In this document: one piece after another, positions 15,101 through 21,182 of the stretch | Numbering within the stretch: the first letter of the stretch is position 1 | Layout of the letters: the number at the start of each line of letters is the position of its first letter | Origin: Croceibacterium_A sp039927815 | GTDB lineage: Bacteria > Pseudomonadota > Alphaproteobacteria > Sphingomonadales > Sphingomonadaceae | Length of the DNA stretch: 21,182 nucleotides | Reading direction: 5' to 3' | Assembly (NCBI GenBank): GCA_039927815.1 | Contig: JBDSUJ010000083.1 | Location: 1 to 21,182 of the forward strand | Translations under genes and position numbers: made by a program | Notes under the pieces: generated by a model | Databases searched by the model: none | What the model was told of the DNA's origin: nothing | The model's input: only the letters and a program-made list of their open reading frames with translations

Positions 15101-16879
15101 GCGGCCGCCAGTTGGGCCGAGCGCCGCCGCCTGTTCGTCAAGCCGGCGTCGAGCTGGGCCGACTATGCGGAGAAGCTGCTGTCACGCGGGGGCGGAATTT
15201 ACCCGCGCAGCCAGAAGCGCATCGTGCTGTCCCCGCAGGCGCAAGCCGCGCTGGACGTGGCCACGGCCGAGTTCGATCCCGAGAGCCTGATCAACGCGAT
15301 CCTCAAAAGCCCGGTCGACCTGATCTGGTTCGGCGGCATCGGGACGTACATCAAGGCCAGCAGCGAAACCCACCAGCAGGTCGGCGATCCGGCCAACGAC
15401 GGCCTGCGGGTGAGCGGCGACGAAGTGCGCGCCAAGGTTATCGGCGAAGGCGCCAATCTGGGAGTCACCCAAGCCGGGCGCATCGAGTTCGCGCTCCGCG
15501 GCGACGCCGGGTTGGGCGGCCGGATCAACACCGACTTCATCGACAACTCCGCGGGCGTCGACTGCTCGGACAACGAGGTCAATATCAAGATCGCGCTCGG
15601 CGACGCCAAGGCCTCGGGCAAGCTGACCGAAGCCCGGCGCGTTACGGTTCTGCGCGAGATGACCGGCGACGTCGCCGCGCTGGTGCTCGAGGATAACCGG
15701 CTGCAGGCGCTCGCGCTGTCGATTGCCGAGACCGGCGGTGCGCGCTCGGTCGCCTCGCTGGCCCGGCTGATGGAAACGCTGGAGGAAGCCGGCGAGCTCG
15801 ATCGCCGCACCGAAGGCCTGGCCGATTCGGACACCTTGCGCCGGCGCGCCGCCGATGGCCACGGGCTGACCCGGCCTGAGCTAGCGGTGTTGCTCTCAAC
15901 CACCAAGTTGGCGCTCCAGGAGGCGATCGAGGCGAGCCCGGTTGCGCTCGACGAATCGACCGTTCCCCTGTTGCTGAGCGACTTCCCGCCGTTGATGCGC
16001 GCCAAGTTCAAGCCGCAGCTGTTGCGCCACCGGCTGCGGCCCCGGATCGTCGGGACGGTGGTCGCCAACCTCATTGTCAACCGCATGGGCCTGATTCATC
16101 CGTTCGAACTCGCCGAGGAGGAAGGGGCGCCGTTCGATCACGTCGCCGCCGCATTTGTCGGCGCCTGCCGGTTGCTGGGGATGGACGAGATATGGACCGC
16201 GATCGATGCCGCGCAGATGCCCGAGGCGGCCCGGCTGCTGCTGTTCGACCAGGCCGCGCTGGCGCTGCGCGGCCACCTGGCCGACTGGCTGCGGACCGCA
16301 CCGGCATCACTGGCGCCATCGGTCGTGATGGCCGACCTGGCGCCCGGGGTGCGCGATCTGGTGCGCCATGTCGACGCGCTGCTGGGTAACGAGACCCGCG
16401 ACCACGCGCAGGCGATAGCGGCCCGGCTGATCGCAGCCGGCGCGCCCGACGCGCTCGCTGCGAGCGTGGCCAAGCTGTTCGCGATCGACGGGGCGATCGG
16501 TCTGGCGCGGGTGGCGCGCGATACCGGCATCGCGCCGGTGCGTCTGACGCACGCGTTCATCGATCTGGGCGAACTGCTTGGGCTCGGGTGGGCGCAATCG
16601 GCCGCCGCGCTGATGTCGCCGTCCGATCCCTGGGAACGCTTGTTGGTGGCGGGGCTGGCGCGCGATTTTCAACAGATGCGGTTTGAATTCATCCGCACGC
16701 ATGCCCGCCGCAATAAGGCCGACTTGGCGGCTTCGATCGAGCGTTGGGGGGAGAAAAATGCCGGGCCGATCCGCCAGTTCCGCGCGATGGTGGCGCGCGC
16801 GCAGGCGCCGGCCGGCCTGGTTGCGCCCGCCATGCTGGCGCACATCGCCAGCCAGGCGCGCAACTTGCTCCGCCGCTGA
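12155..16879 (+). CDS. gdhZ: NAD-specific glutamate dehydrogenase, large (180-kDa) type
   Basis: Oxidative deamination of glutamate to 2-oxoglutarate with NAD+, a catabolic link between amino acids and the TCA cycle. The product is 1574 residues, typical of the giant bacterial GDH family (Bac_GDH). A long N-terminal regulatory region comes first (MPFLVDSVSAAVAAQGLSID is an ACT-like segment). The catalytic core has RGGIRWSDRRDDFRTE from residue 774, the PTGAKGGF motif with Lys810, and the dinucleotide-binding GCGDMSGDVFGNGM at 945-958. Further on are GGIGTYIKAS and GEGANLGVTQAGR, then NTDFIDNSAGVDCSDNEVN. The start ATG has AGGGAG (12141-12146) with an 8-nt spacer. The symbol follows the Caulobacter homologue GdhZ, which also affects FtsZ there; whether that holds here is unknown. 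The frame is intact. Confidence 0.96.
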   Translation: MAAAKRHDQSPPTKSTAAGRKLVAALRRWISASQLPGDTALSASQLDDAAAFLAEAAHERAAGAGAVLVRSDPAARVTRIAVVNKDMPFLVDSVSAAVAAQGLSIDLLVHPIVAVTRSAAGVLTDLPSDSDDLEHESMIYLETPRTDAKVRRAIERELATTLVDVRAAVADWHVMQQLMVAEDAARLATPDGADLLRWLGNGMLTQLGHLTRRRDGSETRQLGICRKSARDLLAEDTYTRAFAWYDRLRGEAVKTPLIIKANRLSRVHRRVPLDLIFVPVIEGGKVTALSIHAGIWTSAASGTPPEEVPVLRRQLAAIGEEMGFLPGSHDGKALIHALTALPHDLVIGFQQVDITRVAGAMMSLADRPRPRLAIVVAPLKRHAFAFVWLPRDLLSTATRMGIQTMLEQGTAAETLDWTLQVDGGNLAVLRFVLDLRGRDEPDEAALDRHLQDMLRGWADAVEAALGASEDPGRAAALAARYAEAFPASYRAAYSPAEAAQDIERIRALAASEDSRPLHRDVRLWRQPGDAADQLRLKIYQLAGTMPLSDAVPALENFGFRVLGENPTELTGIEQATLYDFRVALADGSEAAGLLVRASETEQAICAVLNGQAEDDVFNRLVTGAGLTAREADWLRAIYRYLRQANIAFTIYTVVEALGRAPVVTRALIDLLVARHDPAFRGDRDKAAAAADDHVRAGLATVAAINDDRLLRLYWAIVGAILRTNAFVPAGAEALAFKFDSALVPGLPRPVPWREIFVYSQRVEGIHLRAGPVARGGIRWSDRRDDFRTEILGLMKAQRVKNAVIVPTGAKGGFYPKRLPDPTKDRAGWAAEGLESYKLFIRSLLSLTDNIVGARVVHPAGIVIRDCEDPYFVVAADKGTASFSDTANALAEERGFWLGDAFASGGSIGYDHKAMGITAKGAWLSVQRHFLELAVDVQNAPVRVVGCGDMSGDVFGNGMLLSKSIKLVAAYDHRHIFIDPDPDAAASWAERRRLFVKPASSWADYAEKLLSRGGGIYPRSQKRIVLSPQAQAALDVATAEFDPESLINAILKSPVDLIWFGGIGTYIKASSETHQQVGDPANDGLRVSGDEVRAKVIGEGANLGVTQAGRIEFALRGDAGLGGRINTDFIDNSAGVDCSDNEVNIKIALGDAKASGKLTEARRVTVLREMTGDVAALVLEDNRLQALALSIAETGGARSVASLARLMETLEEAGELDRRTEGLADSDTLRRRAADGHGLTRPELAVLLSTTKLALQEAIEASPVALDESTVPLLLSDFPPLMRAKFKPQLLRHRLRPRIVGTVVANLIVNRMGLIHPFELAEEEGAPFDHVAAAFVGACRLLGMDEIWTAIDAAQMPEAARLLLFDQAALALRGHLADWLRTAPASLAPSVVMADLAPGVRDLVRHVDALLGNETRDHAQAIAARLIAAGAPDALAASVAKLFAIDGAIGLARVARDTGIAPVRLTHAFIDLGELLGLGWAQSAAALMSPSDPWERLLVAGLARDFQQMRFEFIRTHARRNKADLAASIERWGEKNAGPIRQFRAMVARAQAPAGLVAPAMLAHIASQARNLLRR

Positions 16880-16918
16880 GCGCTTGACGCCAGCGCCGTT
16901 CGCGGCGAATTCGCCCGC

Positions 16919-18139
16919 ATGAGCGACGCCGAAGTGGTCATCGTCGGCACCGGACACGGCGGTTCGCAAGCGGCGATCACGCTGCGCCAGCAGGGCTATG
17001 CCGGCTCAATCGTGATGATCGGTCGAGACCGCGAGCCGCCCTACGAACGGCCGCCGCTGACCAAGGACTATCTGGCTGGCGAGAAGACATTCGAACGGAT
17101 GCTGGTGCGCCCGCTCGCCTTCTGGAGCGAGCGCGGCATCGACCTCAGACTCGGCAGCCATGTCAGCCGGGTCGATCCGGTCGCGAAATCTGTTACGTTG
17201 AGTGGCGGCGAGACGGCAGCATACGGCACCCTGATCTGGGCGGCGGGCGGCGACGCGCGGCGCCTGTCATGCCCCGGAGCGCACCTGACCGGCATCCACT
17301 CGATCCGCGACAAGGCCGATGCCGACGCGTTGCTCGCCCAGCTCGAGGGCGGCGCGCGCCGCGTGGTGGTGGTCGGGGGCGGCTACATCGGGCTCGAAGC
17401 CGCCGCCGTGCTGATCGGGCGCGGCTGCCAAGTGACGCTGGTGGAAATGCAGGCGCGGCTGCTGTCGCGCGTCGCGGGGGAAGATCTGGCCGGGTTTTAT
17501 GCCGCCGAGCACCGCGCGCGCGGCCTCGATATCCGCCTCGGGTCCGAAGTAGAACGGATCGAGGGCGACGAGCGCGTGACCGGCGTCATCCTCGCCGACG
17601 GCGAAACGATTGCGTGCGAGATTGTCGTCGTCGGCATGGGGATCATTCCTTCGGTCGGTCCGCTGATCTCCGCCGGAGCGGCCGGGGCCAACGGGGTAGA
17701 TGTCGACGAGATGTGCCGCACCAGCCTGCCTGACGTCTATGCGGTGGGCGATTGCGCCGCCCACGCCAACCCTTACGCCGACGGATCTGTCATCCGTCTC
17801 GAAAGTGTTCAGAATGCGCATGACATGGCAGCAACCGCAGCCAGGACGATCTGCGGCGATCCGCAGCCCTACAACGCCGTGCCGTGGTTCTGGTCCAATC
17901 AGTACGACCTTCGCCTGCAGACCGTAGGTCTGAACCTGGGATATGACACCACCGTGCTGCGCGGAGACCCGGCGGAGCGCAGCTTTTCGGTGGTCTATCT
18001 CAAGGACGGGCGGGTGATCGCGCTCGATTGTGTCAATCGCACCCGCGATTATGCCCAGGGACGCAAGCTGGTGGAAGCGCGCGCCGTTCTGTCACCCGAA
18101 GCGCTCCTCGCGGCCGAGACGCTCAAGGAGCTGCTCTAG
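16919..18139 (+). CDS. FAD-dependent ferredoxin/rubredoxin reductase-like protein
   Basis: A 406-residue pyridine-nucleotide-disulfide-type reductase, of the kind that passes electrons from NAD(P)H to a ferredoxin for an oxygenase or P450. Features are the FAD motif VIVGTGHGGSQAA (GxGxxG at residues 10-15), PPYERPPLTKDYL, the second dinucleotide site VVGGGYIGLE (151-160), and an acidic Glu176 at the end of the following strand, which favours NADH over NADPH. Asp278 in DVYAVGDCA contacts FAD, and PWFWSNQYD lies in the C-terminal domain. No partner ferredoxin or oxygenase gene is nearby, so its electron acceptor is unknown. It begins 39 bp after the glutamate dehydrogenase without an obvious ribosome site. 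The last 48 bp overlap the convergent queG. Confidence 0.93.
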   Translation: MSDAEVVIVGTGHGGSQAAITLRQQGYAGSIVMIGRDREPPYERPPLTKDYLAGEKTFERMLVRPLAFWSERGIDLRLGSHVSRVDPVAKSVTLSGGETAAYGTLIWAAGGDARRLSCPGAHLTGIHSIRDKADADALLAQLEGGARRVVVVGGGYIGLEAAAVLIGRGCQVTLVEMQARLLSRVAGEDLAGFYAAEHRARGLDIRLGSEVERIEGDERVTGVILADGETIACEIVVVGMGIIPSVGPLISAGAAGANGVDVDEMCRTSLPDVYAVGDCAAHANPYADGSVIRLESVQNAHDMAATAARTICGDPQPYNAVPWFWSNQYDLRLQTVGLNLGYDTTVLRGDPAERSFSVVYLKDGRVIALDCVNRTRDYAQGRKLVEARAVLSPEALLAAETLKELL

Positions 18140-19186
18140 CGCCCATTGGGCGGCTTCGGCGACCACTGGATCGGCATCGCCCAATAGCGCCCTGATCGAG
18201 GGCAAAAGCGCACCATCACCGCTGTTGCCCGCCGCGATCAGGCAATTTCGCACGAACCGGTCGCGGCCGATGCGCTTGACAGGCGAGCCGGAAAACAGCT
18301 GCCGGAACCCGCCATCGTCGAGCGCCAGCAGTTCCGCCAGGCGCGGGGCGACCAGCTCGGCGCGCGGCAGGAACGCGCGGTGGCGCGCAGCGGTTTGCGC
18401 GAACTTGTTCCACGGGCACACCGCGAGACAATCGTCGCACCCGTAAATGCGATTGCCCATCGCCGCACGGAATTCCTCCGGAATCGGCCCTTTGTGCTCG
18501 ATCGTGAGGTACGAAATGCACCGACGGGCATCGAGCCGGTAAGGCGCGGGAAACGCGTCGGTGGGGCAGGCGTCCTGGCAGGCGTGGCACGACCCGCACA
18601 GGTCCTGGTGAAGCGTATCGGGGGCGAACGGCACGGCGGTGTAAATCGACCCGAGAAACAGCCAGCTGCCATGAGCGCGACTGACGAGATTGGTATGCTT
18701 TCCTTGCCAGCCGATCCCGGCCGCTTCGCCGAGCGGTTTTTCCATCACCGGCGCGGTATCGACGAATACCTTGAGCCGCGCGTCGAGTCCCGCAGCACCC
18801 GCCTCGGCGACCAGCCACCGCGCCAGCGCCTTGAGAGCCTGCTTGACGGTATCATGATAATCCCGGCCTTGCGCGTAAACCGAAATGCGGGCCCGCTCGC
18901 CATGTTCGGCCAAGGCCAGCGGATCGCCGGTCGGTGCGTAGCTCATTCCCAACGCGATCACCGTTTGCGCATCGGGCCACAGCGCCTGCGGCGCGCGGCG
19001 CTGATCGGCACGGGTATCCATCCATTCCATCTGGCCATGATGCCCGGCGGCCAGCCATTGCTGGAGCCGTTCCGCGCGCACCGGATCGTCGGCCGCCGAG
19101 GCGAACCCGACCGCGACGAAGCCGAGGCGGCGCGCCTCCGCGGCCAGCCGGAGCTTGAGTTCGGCAATATCGGCGGATGACGGCAC
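18092..19186 (-). CDS. queG: Epoxyqueuosine reductase
   Basis: Final step of queuosine biosynthesis, reducing epoxyqueuosine to queuosine in the anticodon of specific tRNAs, using cobalamin and two 4Fe-4S clusters. The 364-residue product has the putative catalytic Asp143 (FVDTAPVMEK), GIGWQGKHTN and a ferredoxin-like region with Cys197, 200, 203 and 207 and Cys250, 253 and 257 (CGSCHACQDACP; CDDCLAVCPW). Between them lies ISYLTIEHKGPIP, and a HEAT-like C-terminus follows. The GTG start at 19184-19186 is the only possibility: a stop codon lies seven codons upstream. An AGGAG sits 11 nt before it, a long spacer. It is divergent from the ABC exporter genes, and its 3' end overlaps the FAD reductase gene. 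Confidence 0.96.
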   Translation of the reverse strand: MPSSADIAELKLRLAAEARRLGFVAVGFASAADDPVRAERLQQWLAAGHHGQMEWMDTRADQRRAPQALWPDAQTVIALGMSYAPTGDPLALAEHGERARISVYAQGRDYHDTVKQALKALARWLVAEAGAAGLDARLKVFVDTAPVMEKPLGEAAGIGWQGKHTNLVSRAHGSWLFLGSIYTAVPFAPDTLHQDLCGSCHACQDACPTDAFPAPYRLDARRCISYLTIEHKGPIPEEFRAAMGNRIYGCDDCLAVCPWNKFAQTAARHRAFLPRAELVAPRLAELLALDDGGFRQLFSGSPVKRIGRDRFVRNCLIAAGNSGDGALLPSIRALLGDADPVVAEAAQWALEQLLERLGREERFG

Positions 19187-19230
19187 CGTGGCGGTTGCTC
19201 CTGTTTACCTTCACCGGGTAGTCGGGCCGG

Positions 19231-20211
19231 ATGATGCATGAGCTAGGCGAAGCGATGCCACGGGACAATGTCGACGCCGGGCCGCGCTTGGCGATCGAGG
19301 CGCGTGGCTTGGTCAAGCGCTTCGCAGGCTCGGTGGCGGTCGACGGGGTCGACTTGGAGGTACCCGAAGGCGCCATCTACGGGATTCTCGGGCCCAACGG
19401 GGCCGGCAAGACCACCACCTTGCGCATGCTGCTGGGCATTATCGATCCCGACGCGGGCACGCGCCGGGTGCTCGGCCACGATCATCCGCACGAAGTCGCG
19501 CGCGCGATCGGGTACTTGCCTGAGGAACGCGGGCTGTATCCTTCGATGAAGGCTTACGAAGCGATCGCTTTCATGGGTGCGCTACGCGGATTGCCAGTGG
19601 CCGCGGGCCGCCGGCGCGGGCGCGAACTGCTCGAGGCGCACGGCCTCGGCTACGCTGCCGAGCGACAGATACGGCAGTTGTCGAAAGGCATGGCGCAGCA
19701 AGTCCAGCTGCTCGGCACGCTCGTGCACGAACCGCGGCTGGTCGTGCTGGACGAGCCGTTCTCCGGTCTCGATGCTATCAACCAGGGAAAGCTGGAAGCC
19801 CTGATCCGCTCGCTCGCCGCCAGGGGAACCACGGTGATCTTTTCGACTCATGTGATCGCCCATGCCGAGCGATTGTGCGAGCAAGTGGCGATTATTGCGG
19901 GCGGTAAAGTGCCCTACGCCGGTTCGGTCGACGCCGCCCGCGACCGCATCCCACCGCAAGTCCGGCTGGAAACGCGCAACGCCGACGGACCGTGGCGCGC
20001 GGCTCTCCCCGGAACGGCGCGGCACGAAGGCAGTTTCTGGCTGTTTCCACTGCCCGAAAGTGGCATCGAGCCCCTGCTGCGCGCGCTTATCGAAGGCGAG
20101 GCGGGCATACTGTCGCTGTCGATCGAGCGCGCCGGGTTGCACGACGCGTTTGTCGCGATTGCCGGAGCGGCGGCAGCCAAGGCGCTGGAAGAAGGAACTG
20201 TGCCGGTATGA
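19231..20211 (+). CDS. ABC exporter ATP-binding protein (NatA-like)
   Basis: A 326-residue ATPase subunit of an ABC-2 type exporter. Walker A GPNGAGKT (54-61), the signature LSKGMAQQ (150-157, a common variant of LSGGQ in this subgroup), Walker B RLVVLDEP (169-176), a D-loop and switch His207 (STHVIAH) are all present. A C-terminal extension of about 90 residues follows, as in NatA relatives. The stop overlaps the start of the permease gene (ATGA), so the two form a transporter pair. Start: ATG 19231 gives the longest form, but an ATG at 19255 (residue 9) is equally possible and neither has a strong ribosome site. The substrate is unknown; NatA/B relatives have been linked to sodium or drug export. 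Confidence 0.93.
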   Translation: MMHELGEAMPRDNVDAGPRLAIEARGLVKRFAGSVAVDGVDLEVPEGAIYGILGPNGAGKTTTLRMLLGIIDPDAGTRRVLGHDHPHEVARAIGYLPEERGLYPSMKAYEAIAFMGALRGLPVAAGRRRGRELLEAHGLGYAAERQIRQLSKGMAQQVQLLGTLVHEPRLVVLDEPFSGLDAINQGKLEALIRSLAARGTTVIFSTHVIAHAERLCEQVAIIAGGKVPYAGSVDAARDRIPPQVRLETRNADGPWRAALPGTARHEGSFWLFPLPESGIEPLLRALIEGEAGILSLSIERAGLHDAFVAIAGAAAAKALEEGTVPV

Positions 20212-21182
20212 GCAAGCCCTCCAGCGACCGGCTGTCCCTTGTCCAAGCGGCATTGGTGGTCGCGCGGCGTGATTTCTTCGCCATCCTGTTTAGCCGCGCG
20301 TTCGTGTTCTTCCTGCTCGGCCCGCTGTTCCCGCTCGCGGTGGGCGCGCTTGCGGGCGGCATCGGCGCACGCGTGGAAAATGGCGCCGCGGCGCCGCAGA
20401 TCGGCATTGCCATGGCCGCAGCCGACGTCGATGCCATGATCGCCGCGCGCAATCGGCTGGCGAAGACGCTGGGCCCGGCCGTGCCGCAGATGGTGACCTT
20501 GAAACGTCTGCTCCCGGGCGAGATTTACGATGCCGCCGGAATGCTGGGACGGCGCCAAGGCAACCTCGCCGCGGTTCTGACCGGGACTCCGGCCACGCCC
20601 GAGCTGACCGCCACGCCCGAGCGGCTGCAGTGGTGGCGGGGGTCCGTGGCATTGATGGCTGCGGATTCGCAGGGCGAAGCGCGCGCGCTCCCTGACGTCG
20701 CGACGCGGGCAGTCGCCAGCAGCGGGGCGAGCGAGAAGCGTGGGCGGCTACGTACCGCCCAGTCCGGCCAGCTGCTGCTGTTCCTGCTGACGATGCTGCT
20801 GGCGGGCATGGTGCTGTCGAACCTGGTCGAAGAGAAAGCCAACAAAGTGATCGAGATCCTTGCCGCCTCGATCCCTATGGACGCGGTCTTTCTGGGCAAG
20901 CTGTTCGCGATGCTGGCGGTATCGCTCGTCGGAATTCTGGTGTGGTCGGCCGCCATCGGAAGTTTTATCGCCGTCTCCGGATCCGCGGCACTGGCGGGCG
21001 GGGTCCTCGATTTTCGCAACCTGCCGGCCCCGGCGGTGGGGTGGCCAGCGTTCCTGGCGCTCGGCGTCGCCTATTTCTCGGTAAGCTACCTGCTGCTCGG
21101 ATCATCGACGATCTCCTCGACGAATCGCTCCGGCTCGCCGATGTCGCGCAGCAGCTCCCAGCCGATCGCGCCTTCGCTCAGG
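20208..21182 (+). CDS. ABC-2 type permease (NatB-like), incomplete at right edge
   Basis: Membrane partner of the preceding ATPase; the frame is open to the window end (325 codons, no stop). Residues 22-52 form the first membrane helix (FAILFSRAFVFFLLGPLFPL), then a polar extracytoplasmic domain of about 130 residues, then helices from about 186. The cytoplasmic motif NLVEEKANKVIEILAAS (205-221) is characteristic of NatB-type ABC-2 permeases. Agreement holds to YFSVSYLLLGS (about residue 299, position 21101). After it, residues 300-325 become Ser/Arg/Pro-rich and no longer resemble a membrane helix, where relatives continue with a hydrophobic segment. The gene is thus either interrupted by a rearrangement or joined to foreign sequence by an assembly artefact. 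The ATG start overlaps the ATPase stop (ATGA). Confidence 0.88.
   Translation, partial: MSKPSSDRLSLVQAALVVARRDFFAILFSRAFVFFLLGPLFPLAVGALAGGIGARVENGAAAPQIGIAMAAADVDAMIAARNRLAKTLGPAVPQMVTLKRLLPGEIYDAAGMLGRRQGNLAAVLTGTPATPELTATPERLQWWRGSVALMAADSQGEARALPDVATRAVASSGASEKRGRLRTAQSGQLLLFLLTMLLAGMVLSNLVEEKANKVIEILAASIPMDAVFLGKLFAMLAVSLVGILVWSAAIGSFIAVSGSAALAGGVLDFRNLPAPAVGWPAFLALGVAYFSVSYLLLGSSTISSTNRSGSPMSRSSSQPIAPSLR
21101..21182 (-). other. Possible gene fragment on the opposite strand, joined to the permease
   Basis: Read leftward from 21181, the minus strand encodes LSEGAIGWELLRDIGEPE followed by RFVEEIVDD, with mostly G/C third positions, then meets permease sequence and a stop. The pattern (GAxxWxLLRD-x-x-EPxRFVE) resembles the C-terminal extension seen after the membrane part of some MFS_3-family transporters, but 27 residues are too few for a firm call. 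A plus-strand frame from 21102 is also open (IIDDLLDESLRLADVAQQLP), so the direction is not certain. What is clear is that this stretch is not ABC-2 permease. Confidence 0.35.

Noticed and set aside
16880..16918. Possible terminator hairpin after the glutamate dehydrogenase gene
   Set aside because: Short stems (for example GCCG-TTCG-CGGC) exist, but there is no T-run and the next gene on the same strand begins at once.

Overview
The window reads as a high-GC alphaproteobacterial chromosome segment, most likely order Sphingomonadales (Sphingomonadaceae/Erythrobacteraceae type). This rests on the gene set (giant NAD-type glutamate dehydrogenase, DUF3576 lipoprotein next to leuS-lptE-holA, RHH_4-type protein behind a PhaB-type reductase, sphingan-type sugar transferase) and on strong G/C bias at third codon positions. 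It is inference from recognised families, not a database result. There are 17 well-supported protein genes, one of them frameshifted and one running off the right edge. I see no rRNA, tRNA, CRISPR, insertion sequence or phage genes.

Left part (1-3145). A hairpin terminator opens the window, followed by galU (minus; UDP-glucose supply), a small membrane-anchored protein with a DESFPASDPPS tail (plus), and a convergent two-gene minus operon of a PhaB-type acetoacetyl-CoA reductase and a small ribbon-helix-helix protein. Next is an unrecognised exported protein (minus) with a beta-barrel-like C-terminus and a strong UUCG-loop terminator.

Centre (3146-9556). A 319-bp divergent intergenic region precedes a plus-strand operon: DUF3576 lipoprotein, leuS, lptE and holA. 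The last three are joined by 4-bp start/stop overlaps. After it lies a polyprenyl-phosphate sugar-phosphate transferase gene whose reading frame is broken once, near 8449-8451.

Right part (9595-18139, plus). An alpha/beta hydrolase, an exported TPR protein and a luciferase-like flavin oxidoreductase are tightly packed. They are followed by the 1574-residue NAD-glutamate dehydrogenase and an FAD-dependent ferredoxin-reductase-like protein, whose 3' end overlaps the convergent queG by 48 bp.

End (18092-21182). queG (minus) is divergent from a NatA/NatB-like ABC exporter pair. The permease agrees with its family up to about position 21100. The last ~80 bp stop resembling a permease and, read on the minus strand, look like the C-terminal part of another protein. 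This suggests a rearrangement or a chimeric contig end.

The window is mostly housekeeping. I did not find a convincing new multi-gene system. The points most worth a second look are the frameshifted sugar transferase, the anomalous right edge, and three uncharacterised items: the small DESFPASDPPS protein, the exported protein at 2363-3145, and the hydrolase-TPR-LLM cluster.
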